Positions 23,711-29,720 of a stretch of DNA of 29,720 bases are shown piece by piece. Numbering within the stretch: position 1 is the stretch's first letter; each line of letters starts with the position of its first letter. The DNA lies in assembly GCA_905207905.1 (NCBI GenBank), contig CAJLNC010000029.1, positions 1 through 29,720 on the forward strand, read 5' to 3'. The notes below the pieces were generated by a model. That model was not told the DNA's origin, did not search any database, and saw only the letters and a program-made list of their open reading frames with translations. Source of the DNA: an uncultured Lachnospiraceae bacterium (GTDB taxonomy: Bacteria > Bacillota_A > Clostridia > Lachnospirales > Lachnospiraceae). The position numbers and the translations under genes were made by a program.

Positions 23711-24475
23711 CTATGATAAGGCAAACATTCTAAGAAACTCTGCTGCCTCCTTCGCCGAAAACTGTCCTGGCGCAGATGCCCTTCCCGCTGTTCCGAAAGT
23801 AAGGGCCGAGCCAGTAAGACTCCCTGCAATTCTGCTTATCATCCCCAAGTTTCCCATGGACATGGTGATACAGGGGCGGTCTCCCTTCTCTTCTTCCATC
23901 TCCACCGCGGCCTCCAGCAGCCGCAGCACATCTCTTCTACACTTTGGCATCACAGCCAGCTTTGTAATATCCATGTTTAACTCCTGCATGCGGCAGAGCC
24001 GCCTTACCATCTCCCCTGTCTCAGGAGTTTTTTCAAAATCATGATTCGATCCCAAAGCATAAACGCCCACTCTGTGCAGGAGCTCTCCCAGAGCCGCTGC
24101 CTCCTTCTCATCCCGATCAATTTCAATGTCCACAAGATCCGCCTGTCTGCTCTCCCCAACCGCCCGGTTCAAAGCAAAGTACGCTGCGCTGGAAATCTCC
24201 CGATTCCCACCCTCTGCAAAGGTGCGAAAAGTAAATAAAAGAGGACGCTCCCCAATGCTTTTACGGATTTTCTCAAAAGCCCTCCGGCGCACCTCCTGGT
24301 TCTCCACATCTCGGTAAAAATCTGCCCGCCATTCCACCAGGTCGAAAGGTATGCCTTCTAACTGCTCTAACGCTGCCTGAAGCTGAATCTCATCTCCCGC
24401 CACCAGGGGAACGCAGATTTTCGGCTGTCCGACCCCTATTTTTATTTCTCTCACTGTAACGATTTTCTTTTCCAC
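23711..24475 (-). CDS. aroD: 3-dehydroquinate dehydratase, type I
   Basis: Third step of the shikimate pathway: dehydrates 3-dehydroquinate to 3-dehydroshikimate through a Schiff base. The 254-residue length suits the class I enzyme. Active-site positions are offset by 2 from E. coli AroD: E48 and R50 (DLVEWRAD), R84 (FTFRT), H145 (SNHDFEKTP) and the Schiff-base K172 (ITKLAVMP); the C-terminal GSALTFGTAGRASAPGQ loop is also present. The start is GTG, selected because AGGAGG lies 8 bases upstream; no in-frame ATG fits. It is divergent from aroE across 179 bases and reads towards spoIIGA. No clear terminator separates it from the spoIIG promoter. Confidence 0.95.
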   Translation of the reverse strand: MEKKIVTVREIKIGVGQPKICVPLVAGDEIQLQAALEQLEGIPFDLVEWRADFYRDVENQEVRRRAFEKIRKSIGERPLLFTFRTFAEGGNREISSAAYFALNRAVGESRQADLVDIEIDRDEKEAAALGELLHRVGVYALGSNHDFEKTPETGEMVRRLCRMQELNMDITKLAVMPKCRRDVLRLLEAAVEMEEEKGDRPCITMSMGNLGMISRIAGSLTGSALTFGTAGRASAPGQFSAKEAAEFLRMFALS

Positions 24476-24550
24476 AAGGTAAACCTCCTGTTGTTTCTAT
24501 TATTTCACGGAACAGTAGCCCTGTCCGACAGGATGCTGCGGGAATTCGTA

Positions 24551-24579
24551 TTCTGAAGCATCCCCACATTTTTTATAAT
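24551..24579 (+). promoter_or_regulatory. Possible aroE promoter
   Basis: TTCTGA and TATAAT are 17 bp apart. A second possibility is the extended -10 TGTTACACT ending at 24622. Neither is decisive. Confidence 0.35.
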
Positions 24580-24654
24580 CTTACCACACTTTCTGGAAAA
24601 CGGTGAAAAAATGTGTTACACTTGGAAAAAAATATTGCAAGGAGGCATACTTAT

Positions 24655-25518
24655 ATGAACATCACCGGACATACACGGCTTGGCGGCCTGCTGGGCTCCC
24701 CTGTATCCCACAGCATTTCCCCTCTGATGCACAATGACAGTTTTCAGGAATTAGGGTTGGATTTTGCATATCTATGTTTTGATGTAAAGCCAGACCAGTT
24801 GAAAGAGGCTGTTGCCGGCCTGCGGGCCATGAATACCTATGGCTTTAATCTGACCATGCCGGATAAAGAGGCTGTGCTTCCCTATTTGGATGAACTGTCC
24901 CTGGAGGCTCAGCTTGTAGGCGCAGTCAACACCGTTAAAAACGAAAACGGCCGCCTCATCGGCTACAACACCGACGGTCTTGGATATATGAAATCCGTAG
25001 AAGAAGCCGGCTGCCGGATCGCAGGAAAAGAGATGATGCTCCTGGGCGCTGGAGGAGCAGCCTGCGCCATTGCCGCTCAAGCCGCCATCAGCGGTGCAGC
25101 GAAGCTTCACCTGGTCAGCCGCCGGGGCCGTTCCTGGGAAAAGGCCAAAAAGCTGGTCTCTGCTATTAATCAGCGCACGGACTGCCAGGCTGATCTTATA
25201 GACCTGGCCGACCAAAGTGGTTTAAAAAAGGCGCTGGAGAACACCATACTGCTCACCAACGCTACCTCTGCCGGTATGGCCCCCCACACGGAGCTCACTC
25301 CCCTGGAGGATACAAGTCTGCTCCACCCAGGCCTGGTAGTATCTGATGTGATCTACAATCCGAGACAGACCCGGCTGCTCAGGGACGCTGCCGCCCTTGG
25401 CTGTCAGACCTTTAATGGCATGTATATGCTGCTTTACCAGGGTGCCGCTGCCTTTCACATCTGGACCGATCAGGATATGCCTGTGGAGCTGATCCGCTCC
25501 AGATATTTTAAGCACTAG
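24655..25518 (+). CDS. aroE: Shikimate dehydrogenase
   Basis: NADPH-dependent reduction of 3-dehydroshikimate to shikimate, the step after AroD. The 287-residue protein has the substrate motif SPVSHSISPLMHN (residues 15-27), the catalytic lysine K71 in NLTMPDK, the catalytic aspartate D107 in YNTDGLG, the nucleotide loop LLGAGGAACAIAAQ and the C-terminal NGMYMLLYQGAAAFHIWT. The catalytic loop reads TMPDK instead of the commoner TIPHK/TVPFK. The ATG follows AAGGAGG; an upstream in-frame ATG at 24613 has no ribosome binding site. Divergently paired with aroD, so the two form a small shikimate unit. A quinate dehydrogenase role is possible but less likely. Confidence 0.94.
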   Translation: MNITGHTRLGGLLGSPVSHSISPLMHNDSFQELGLDFAYLCFDVKPDQLKEAVAGLRAMNTYGFNLTMPDKEAVLPYLDELSLEAQLVGAVNTVKNENGRLIGYNTDGLGYMKSVEEAGCRIAGKEMMLLGAGGAACAIAAQAAISGAAKLHLVSRRGRSWEKAKKLVSAINQRTDCQADLIDLADQSGLKKALENTILLTNATSAGMAPHTELTPLEDTSLLHPGLVVSDVIYNPRQTRLLRDAAALGCQTFNGMYMLLYQGAAAFHIWTDQDMPVELIRSRYFKH

Positions 25519-25550
25519 TTCCTATTCGGATCAAAGTGGATGGTTTGCTC

Positions 25551-25564
25551 GCCCCTATAGGGGC
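25551..25564. repeat. Perfect 14-bp palindrome GCCCCTATAGGGGC
   Basis: It lies 32 bases after the aroE stop and just before the terminator. In RNA it would form a 5-bp GC stem with a TATA loop; no T-run follows, so its role is unclear. Confidence 0.5.
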
Positions 25565-25574
25565 AGTTTCCGAA

Positions 25575-25622
25575 AAAAACTGCTGCAGCAGCCGCTAAAC
25601 GCAGCCTACCGCAGCAGTTTTT
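25575..25622. terminator. Bidirectional terminator between aroE and ftsZ
   Basis: A perfect 12-bp stem AAAAACTGCTGC/GCAGCAGTTTTT encloses a 24-base loop. The symmetric A/T flanks serve both convergent genes. Confidence 0.85.
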
Positions 25623-25643
25623 CCTGTTTTCAGTCATTGCTTT

Positions 25644-26825
25644 CTAATTTCTCTTTAAAAAATCCGGTATCTGAATATCCTTTTCTGCCACCTTACTCTC
25701 CGGTGTTCTCAGGCGCCCCATGCTTGGTGTGCTGGTGGTTGTCCTGGAAACTGTGGTGGATGCAGCCGGCTTCTGGAAAGAATATCCCCCTGCCGGGCGG
25801 CTTTCCTGCTTGGGATAACGGTAATCCGGCACCAGATTTCTCCGAATACCGCTGGTTCTCTGCGGTTCTTTATTCACATCCTCCAGACCGGTAGCGATCA
25901 CTGTGATGCTTGCCTCATCGGCGTAGGTGTCATCGTACATCGCACCAAAAATAATATTGGCGTTCTCGCCTGCCATCTCCTGCACATAACTGGCTGCATC
26001 GTTTGCATCCATAAGAGAAATATCTCCGGAAATATTGATAATGACATGAGATGCCCCTTCGATAGTCGTCTCCAGAAGAGGACTGGCCACTGCCTGCTTC
26101 ACTGCCTCCAGAGCCTTATCATCGCCCTTCGCCTGACCGATACCAATATGGGCAATTCCCTTATCACTCATAACAGTCTGCACATCCGCAAAGTCAAGGT
26201 TAATCAGTGCAGGCAGGTTGATCAGATCCGTAATGCCCTGTACTGCCTGCTGCAGCACCTCGTCTGCCTTTTTCAAAGCCTCCGGCATCGTAGTTCTCCG
26301 ATCAACGATCTCCAGAAGTTTATCATTGGGGATCACAATCAATGTATCTACATTTTCCTTCAGTCTCTCAATACCTGTAACTGCATTGTTCATGCGCACC
26401 TTTGCCTCAAAACGGAAAGGTTTTGTCACAACACCTACCGTCAAAATGCCCATCTCTTTTGCAATCCCTGCAACTACCGGAGCAGCTCCTGTTCCCGTTC
26501 CGCCTCCCATACCGCAGGTAACAAATACCATATCCGCTCCCTGGATGGCCTGTCTGATATCTTCTGCGCTCTCCTCGGCAGCCTGCTGACCGATCTCCGG
26601 TTTTGCTCCGGCTCCCAGTCCCTTTGTCACTTTTTCACCGATCTGAATGGTCGTAGGCGCCTTACACAGCGTCAGCGCCTGTTTATCCGTATTGATTCCG
26701 ATAAATTCTACTCCGCCAATGGTATCCTCAACCATCCTATTTACTGCGTTATTGCCTGCCCCGCCAACTCCAATAACGATGATCTTTGCTGCGGATTCCA
26801 TATCATTTGACATAATCTCTAACAC
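25644..26825 (-). CDS. ftsZ: Cell division GTPase FtsZ
   Basis: Tubulin homologue that forms the division ring, 393 residues. The GTPase core starts [18 protein letters not shown]; the tubulin signature GMGGGTGTG is at residues 105-113; [13 protein letters not shown] contains the T7 synergy loop. After residue about 320 comes a short Ser/Thr/Pro-rich linker, then the conserved C-terminal peptide [11 protein letters not shown] that binds FtsA/SepF/ZapA-like partners. The start is GTG: AAAGGAGG is 7 bases upstream, whereas the next in-frame ATG would be 19 bases away. A consensus-like promoter lies 77 bases upstream. In many clostridia ftsZ directly precedes spoIIGA; here aroE and aroD intervene. 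Confidence 0.98.
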   Translation of the reverse strand: MLEIMSNDMESAAKIIVIGVGGAGNNAVNRMVEDTIGGVEFIGINTDKQALTLCKAPTTIQIGEKVTKGLGAGAKPEIGQQAAEESAEDIRQAIQGADMVFVTCGMGGGTGTGAAPVVAGIAKEMGILTVGVVTKPFRFEAKVRMNNAVTGIERLKENVDTLIVIPNDKLLEIVDRRTTMPEALKKADEVLQQAVQGITDLINLPALINLDFADVQTVMSDKGIAHIGIGQAKGDDKALEAVKQAVASPLLETTIEGASHVIINISGDISLMDANDAASYVQEMAGENANIIFGAMYDDTYADEASITVIATGLEDVNKEPQRTSGIRRNLVPDYRYPKQESRPAGGYSFQKPAASTTVSRTTTSTPSMGRLRTPESKVAEKDIQIPDFLKRN

Positions 26826-26901
26826 TGTATTTCCTCCTTTAACGGTACCTCCCTTATTTTTCTACAGTACCGCCATCCTAACCATATATCATATCCCTTA
26901 T

Positions 26902-26930
26902 ATAATATAAGTAAATGGCCGATTAATCAA
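26902..26930 (-). promoter_or_regulatory. Predicted ftsZ promoter
   Basis: On the minus strand TTGATT and TATTAT are 17 bp apart, upstream of the AAAGGAGG-GTG start. No terminator of the upstream gene is evident, so some read-through from it is possible. Confidence 0.55.
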
Positions 26931-26994
26931 GAGTAATTTTTAAGATTCCAAACTTTTTTTGCAGGTTTTCCGGGGAAATACAGACTCTTTTCCC

Positions 26995-28002
26995 TTATTG
27001 ATAGTCGTTTACCAAAAACATGGGTTTTATGGCCATGATCTCATCAAACGCTTCCTGTTCCACAGTCACACTGGAATTTAACGCCTTTAATTCCCTCTTT
27101 ACAACCTCCAAAGATTCCGGTACTGCAGCTGCCTGCTCCATGGCAAGCGCCTCTATCATCCTGGAGAGCACTCCTGGATGAGCATACCTGGCAGGCAGGG
27201 GAAAATCTTCATATCCTGTCAGATACTGTTCCATCTGTTCCTGGGCCTCTTTCAGAGACTTCTCAATGGCCCAGCGATTGTTCTTCGCTGTGGGAAGCAC
27301 ATTTGCACTGGAAAAAAGAAAAATGGCCGCAAGTCCGAAAAGCAAAAAATACATGGCAAAGCCTGCTTTTGTACTCAGGGCATAAATGCCATAGGCTGCG
27401 GAAGCAAAGCCCAAAAGAGTAATAAACAAGGCCACCCATTTGTAGGTGGGATTGGTTCGATCATAAATTCTCTTTTTCTTTGACGCTGCGCTTAGCTGTC
27501 GGTACAACTCCGGTTTTTCCTCCAGATAGGCCGCAGCCCGCTCCAGGCTCTCAATCTCCTTTCTTGCTTTAGCAGAGGCAATCCGCTGCTTCCGCTCCTC
27601 CAAACGGCGCTGCTTTTGCTCTAGCTGATGTTCCCCTGCCTCACTGTGCAGCCGAATATGGGGATGCGTTGTTCTCAGATAATCCAAAAGCCGATCCACC
27701 TGCTCCTCATGCTTAAAATTGCACTGCTTCTGTTTTCCTCCGTCAAATTCCACCACCAGATAGGGGATAGAGGCAAACACTCCTCTTCCTGTAAAACCGC
27801 CTTTACTCATGGCGATCCGCTTAAACACTCTGGTGACAGAAGAAAAGGGCACATAATATCTGCGTTCTACATAAAAACTGTTCAGATATAAAGCTTTTTC
27901 TCCCACACCACAGGGTCCAAACTTTCTGCATTCTTTCCTGTCCTGAAGCATTTCCTCCCGATTCAACGCCTTTTCACCCAGCTGCAGCGGTTTTATGATC
28001 AT
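26995..28002 (-). CDS. Uncharacterised membrane protein with N-terminal globular domain, coiled coil and two TM helices
   Basis: I do not recognise this 335-residue protein. Residues 1-117 look globular and beta-rich (ALYLNSFYVERRYYVPFSSV, then VFASIPYLVVEFDGGKQKQC), reminiscent of bacterial PH-like domains but not confidently so. Residues about 118-175 are highly charged and probably coiled coil (EQKQRRLEERKQRIASAKAR). Two hydrophobic helices follow (about 188-208 and 214-236), then a charged cytoplasmic-looking tail. There is no signal peptide. The start is set at MIIKPLQLGEK, after GGGAGG with 8-base spacing; the longer frame extends into non-coding DNA. It precedes ftsZ on the same strand with 169 bases between, so a cell-envelope or division role is conceivable but unsupported. 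Confidence 0.7.
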   Translation of the reverse strand: MIIKPLQLGEKALNREEMLQDRKECRKFGPCGVGEKALYLNSFYVERRYYVPFSSVTRVFKRIAMSKGGFTGRGVFASIPYLVVEFDGGKQKQCNFKHEEQVDRLLDYLRTTHPHIRLHSEAGEHQLEQKQRRLEERKQRIASAKARKEIESLERAAAYLEEKPELYRQLSAASKKKRIYDRTNPTYKWVALFITLLGFASAAYGIYALSTKAGFAMYFLLFGLAAIFLFSSANVLPTAKNNRWAIEKSLKEAQEQMEQYLTGYEDFPLPARYAHPGVLSRMIEALAMEQAAAVPESLEVVKRELKALNSSVTVEQEAFDEIMAIKPMFLVNDYQ

Positions 28003-28139
28003 ATTTAAATCCTCCCAAAAAATAATGAATGTTAACGCATTCCCGGCATCCGTTGTAAAATCAGGGTGCCAAAAGCCCTCTGAACACCCCCTCTCTGTCC
28101 GATTGCACAAAAGGGGGCCAATTCATAATGATAAAGAAA

Positions 28140-28225
28140 GGACTGCCGTAAAACAAAGCAAAACCTTTTCTGCACTTTTACAGATCCAGTGTCAGAAACC
28201 CGTCTGCCTTATTTTACAGCAATCC
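28140..28225 (-). terminator. Terminator of cstA with a long structured loop
   Basis: A 14-bp stem with two G-U pairs (GGATTGCTGTAAAA pairing with TTTTACGGCAGTCC on the minus strand) is followed by TTTCTTTAT. The 58-base loop can fold further (CAGA/TCTG). The rest of the 247-bp gap up to 28003 has two weaker hairpins and no gene I can support. Confidence 0.7.
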
Positions 28226-28249
28226 CTATTCTGCATTATCAAACTACTG

Positions 28250-29692
28250 CTATGCTTTCTTGGGCTGTTTCTTTGTGGCAAAAATGAAAATACCAAGGAA
28301 TGCAGCTGCCAGAACAACACCTGCCGGATAGGCAATGGCAGTAGACAGATTCAGGCATTCTTTGGCGCTGAAGAAATAGGTCATGGACACAGCGCTCATG
28401 AAAGTAGCCGGAACTGCAGTGATCCAGTAATTCTTTTTCTGCTTAAACAGATACATGCTGGCCGTCCAAAGAACGATCATAGCCAAAGTTTGGTTGGTCC
28501 AGCTGAAGTATCTCCACACAATAGAGTAATCCAGATGGCCAATGATGGCGCCTGCGCCCAGAAGAGGCACACACAGCAGCAGACGTTTCTTAAAGGAGGT
28601 CTGATCTAATCCGATCCAGTCAGCCAGAGTCAGACGGGCACTTCTAAATGCGGTATCTCCAGAGGTAATGGGACATACGATAACACCTACCATGGCAAGT
28701 GCTACACCAAGGCCGCCCATCGTCTTTAAACACACATCATAGATAGCTGCTGACTGACCATTCGCCAGTGCTGCCTGCAGTCCAGTACTCAACCCACCGG
28801 TCACTTCATAAATAGAGCAGCCTGCTGCAGCCCAGATCAAAGCGATCACACCCTCACAGACCATAGCTCCATAGAACACAAAGCGCCCCTGCTTCTCAGA
28901 TTTCATGCAGCGCGCCATTAAAGGCGACTGAGTTGCATGGAAACCGGAAATTGCTCCGCAGGCAACGGTAATAAACATAAACGCCCAGATCGGTTTTCCC
29001 GTAGGCTCCATATTGGCAAAGTTTGCCCAGATCTCCGGAATCACATACTCAGAGTTGGTAAAGATACCAAAGGCAACCCCGATGGCCATAATAATCAGGC
29101 AGATACCGAAAATAGGATAGATCCGGCCGATCACTGCGTCAATCGAGATAAAGGTTGCAATAAAGTAGTATGCCAGGATCACCCAAAGCCAGAACTCTGT
29201 GCTGGAGAGAATGCCGCCAATATTGGCCCCTTTAAACAACGTAACGATCAAACCAGCAGGTCCCACCGCAAATACGGTTCCAACCATCACCAGAAGTACT
29301 ACGCTGAACACGCGCATCACATTTTTCATGGCACCGCCAAGATAAATACCGCAGACCTCTGAAATAGAGGCTCCGTCATTCCTCTCAGAAAGCATACCGG
29401 AAAAATAGTCATGCACACCGCCGGCGAAGATGGTTCCAAAGGTGATCCACAAAAACACAACCGGTCCCCACAAAGCACCCTGAAGAGCGCCAAAGATAGG
29501 GCCGAGCCCCGCAATGTTTAACAGCTGTACCAAAAACAGCTTCCACTGGGGAAGTACTACATAGTCCACACCATCATTGATGCGAACTGCTGGAGTCTCC
29601 CTGTCATCCGGTGCAAAGGTGTTTTCCACAACTTTACCATAGACGAAATAGCCTCCGATCAGTAAAACCAGGCAGATAAAAAAACTAATCAT
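28250..29692 (-). CDS. cstA: CstA-family carbon starvation protein (pyruvate/peptide transporter)
   Basis: A 480-residue polytopic membrane protein with about 12-13 hydrophobic segments. The CstA core is clear: LNIAGLGPIFGALQGALWGP, the TIFAGGVHDYFSGMLSERNDGAS loop, GRIYPIFGICLIIMAIGVA, the CGAISGFHATQSPLMARC segment and the GVIVCPITSGDTAFRSARL segment. E. coli CstA (701 residues) and BtsT are longer; this compact form with a shortened C-terminus is common in Firmicutes. Known members import pyruvate, and peptide uptake has also been reported. The ATG follows AAAGGAGGAG. Its promoter lies at or beyond the right edge of the window. A terminator with a long loop follows the stop. Confidence 0.94.
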   Translation of the reverse strand: MISFFICLVLLIGGYFVYGKVVENTFAPDDRETPAVRINDGVDYVVLPQWKLFLVQLLNIAGLGPIFGALQGALWGPVVFLWITFGTIFAGGVHDYFSGMLSERNDGASISEVCGIYLGGAMKNVMRVFSVVLLVMVGTVFAVGPAGLIVTLFKGANIGGILSSTEFWLWVILAYYFIATFISIDAVIGRIYPIFGICLIIMAIGVAFGIFTNSEYVIPEIWANFANMEPTGKPIWAFMFITVACGAISGFHATQSPLMARCMKSEKQGRFVFYGAMVCEGVIALIWAAAGCSIYEVTGGLSTGLQAALANGQSAAIYDVCLKTMGGLGVALAMVGVIVCPITSGDTAFRSARLTLADWIGLDQTSFKKRLLLCVPLLGAGAIIGHLDYSIVWRYFSWTNQTLAMIVLWTASMYLFKQKKNYWITAVPATFMSAVSMTYFFSAKECLNLSTAIAYPAGVVLAAAFLGIFIFATKKQPKKA

Positions 29693-29720
29693 AGCCCGCT
29701 CCTCCTTTATAGAATTTTAA

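Noticed and set aside
28027..28042. GAATG-TTAACG-CATTC containing GTTAACGCA, the same 9-base word as the operator-like palindrome at 10325
   Set aside because: The symmetry differs (only the outer five bases pair) and the neighbouring gene has no link to sugar metabolism; chance is the simpler explanation.

Overview
The window reads as a chromosomal segment of a low-to-moderate GC, spore-forming Firmicute, most likely a clostridial (Lachnospiraceae-type) anaerobe. The evidence is spoIIGA-sigE, strong AGGAGG-type ribosome binding sites, sigma-A promoters with 17-bp spacers, Rho-independent terminators, and the family composition (RbsA/AraG-type sugar importers, CstA, MATE, PatB/MalY). I cannot name a species.

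Layout. (a) 1-1545: N-terminal 515 codons of secA, reading left out of the window. (b) 1.7-4.1 kb: a TauA/SsuA-type ABC importer (binding protein, permease, short ATPase), ending in a gap with a long inverted repeat. (c) 4.5-16.2 kb: a sugar-oxidation module. The left arm (minus strand) is a pentose/hexose ABC importer, a creatininase-family protein and a mutarotase. The right arm (plus strand) is an SDR aldose dehydrogenase, a DgoD-type D-galactonate dehydratase, an SMP-30 lactonase and a LacI regulator. A convergent minus-strand operon encodes a KDG-type kinase and a KDPG/KDPGal-type aldolase, with a divergent IclR regulator. (d) 17.1-19.1 kb: a MarR regulator overlapping a MATE exporter. 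(e) 19.2-21.7 kb: a MalY/PatB C-S lyase divergent from a second KDG-kinase-like gene. (f) 21.9-26.8 kb: sigE, spoIIGA, aroD (all minus), aroE (plus) and ftsZ (minus). (g) 27-29.7 kb: an unrecognised two-TM protein and the pyruvate/peptide-type carrier CstA.

How it fits together. The 4.5-16.2 kb block has one gene for each step of a De Ley-Doudoroff route: uptake, anomer interconversion, oxidation to lactone, lactone opening, dehydration to a 2-keto-3-deoxy acid, phosphorylation, and retro-aldol cleavage to pyruvate plus glyceraldehyde-3-phosphate. The dehydratase keeps all six metal/catalytic positions of E. coli DgoD at identical numbering, which makes D-galactose or D-galactonate the leading substrate. 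Control looks split in two: LacI-type palindromes sit in the importer/dehydrogenase divergent region, and a tandem pair of GTTCKTATAT-type palindromes sits between the aldolase and iclR.

The most informative non-coding signals are the spoIIG promoter, which reproduces the 22-bp spacing and 0A-box overlap known from B. subtilis; the marR promoter, whose operator fills the gap up to the -10 box; and the two operator systems of the sugar module. No rRNA, tRNA, CRISPR array, insertion sequence or recognisable riboswitch was seen.
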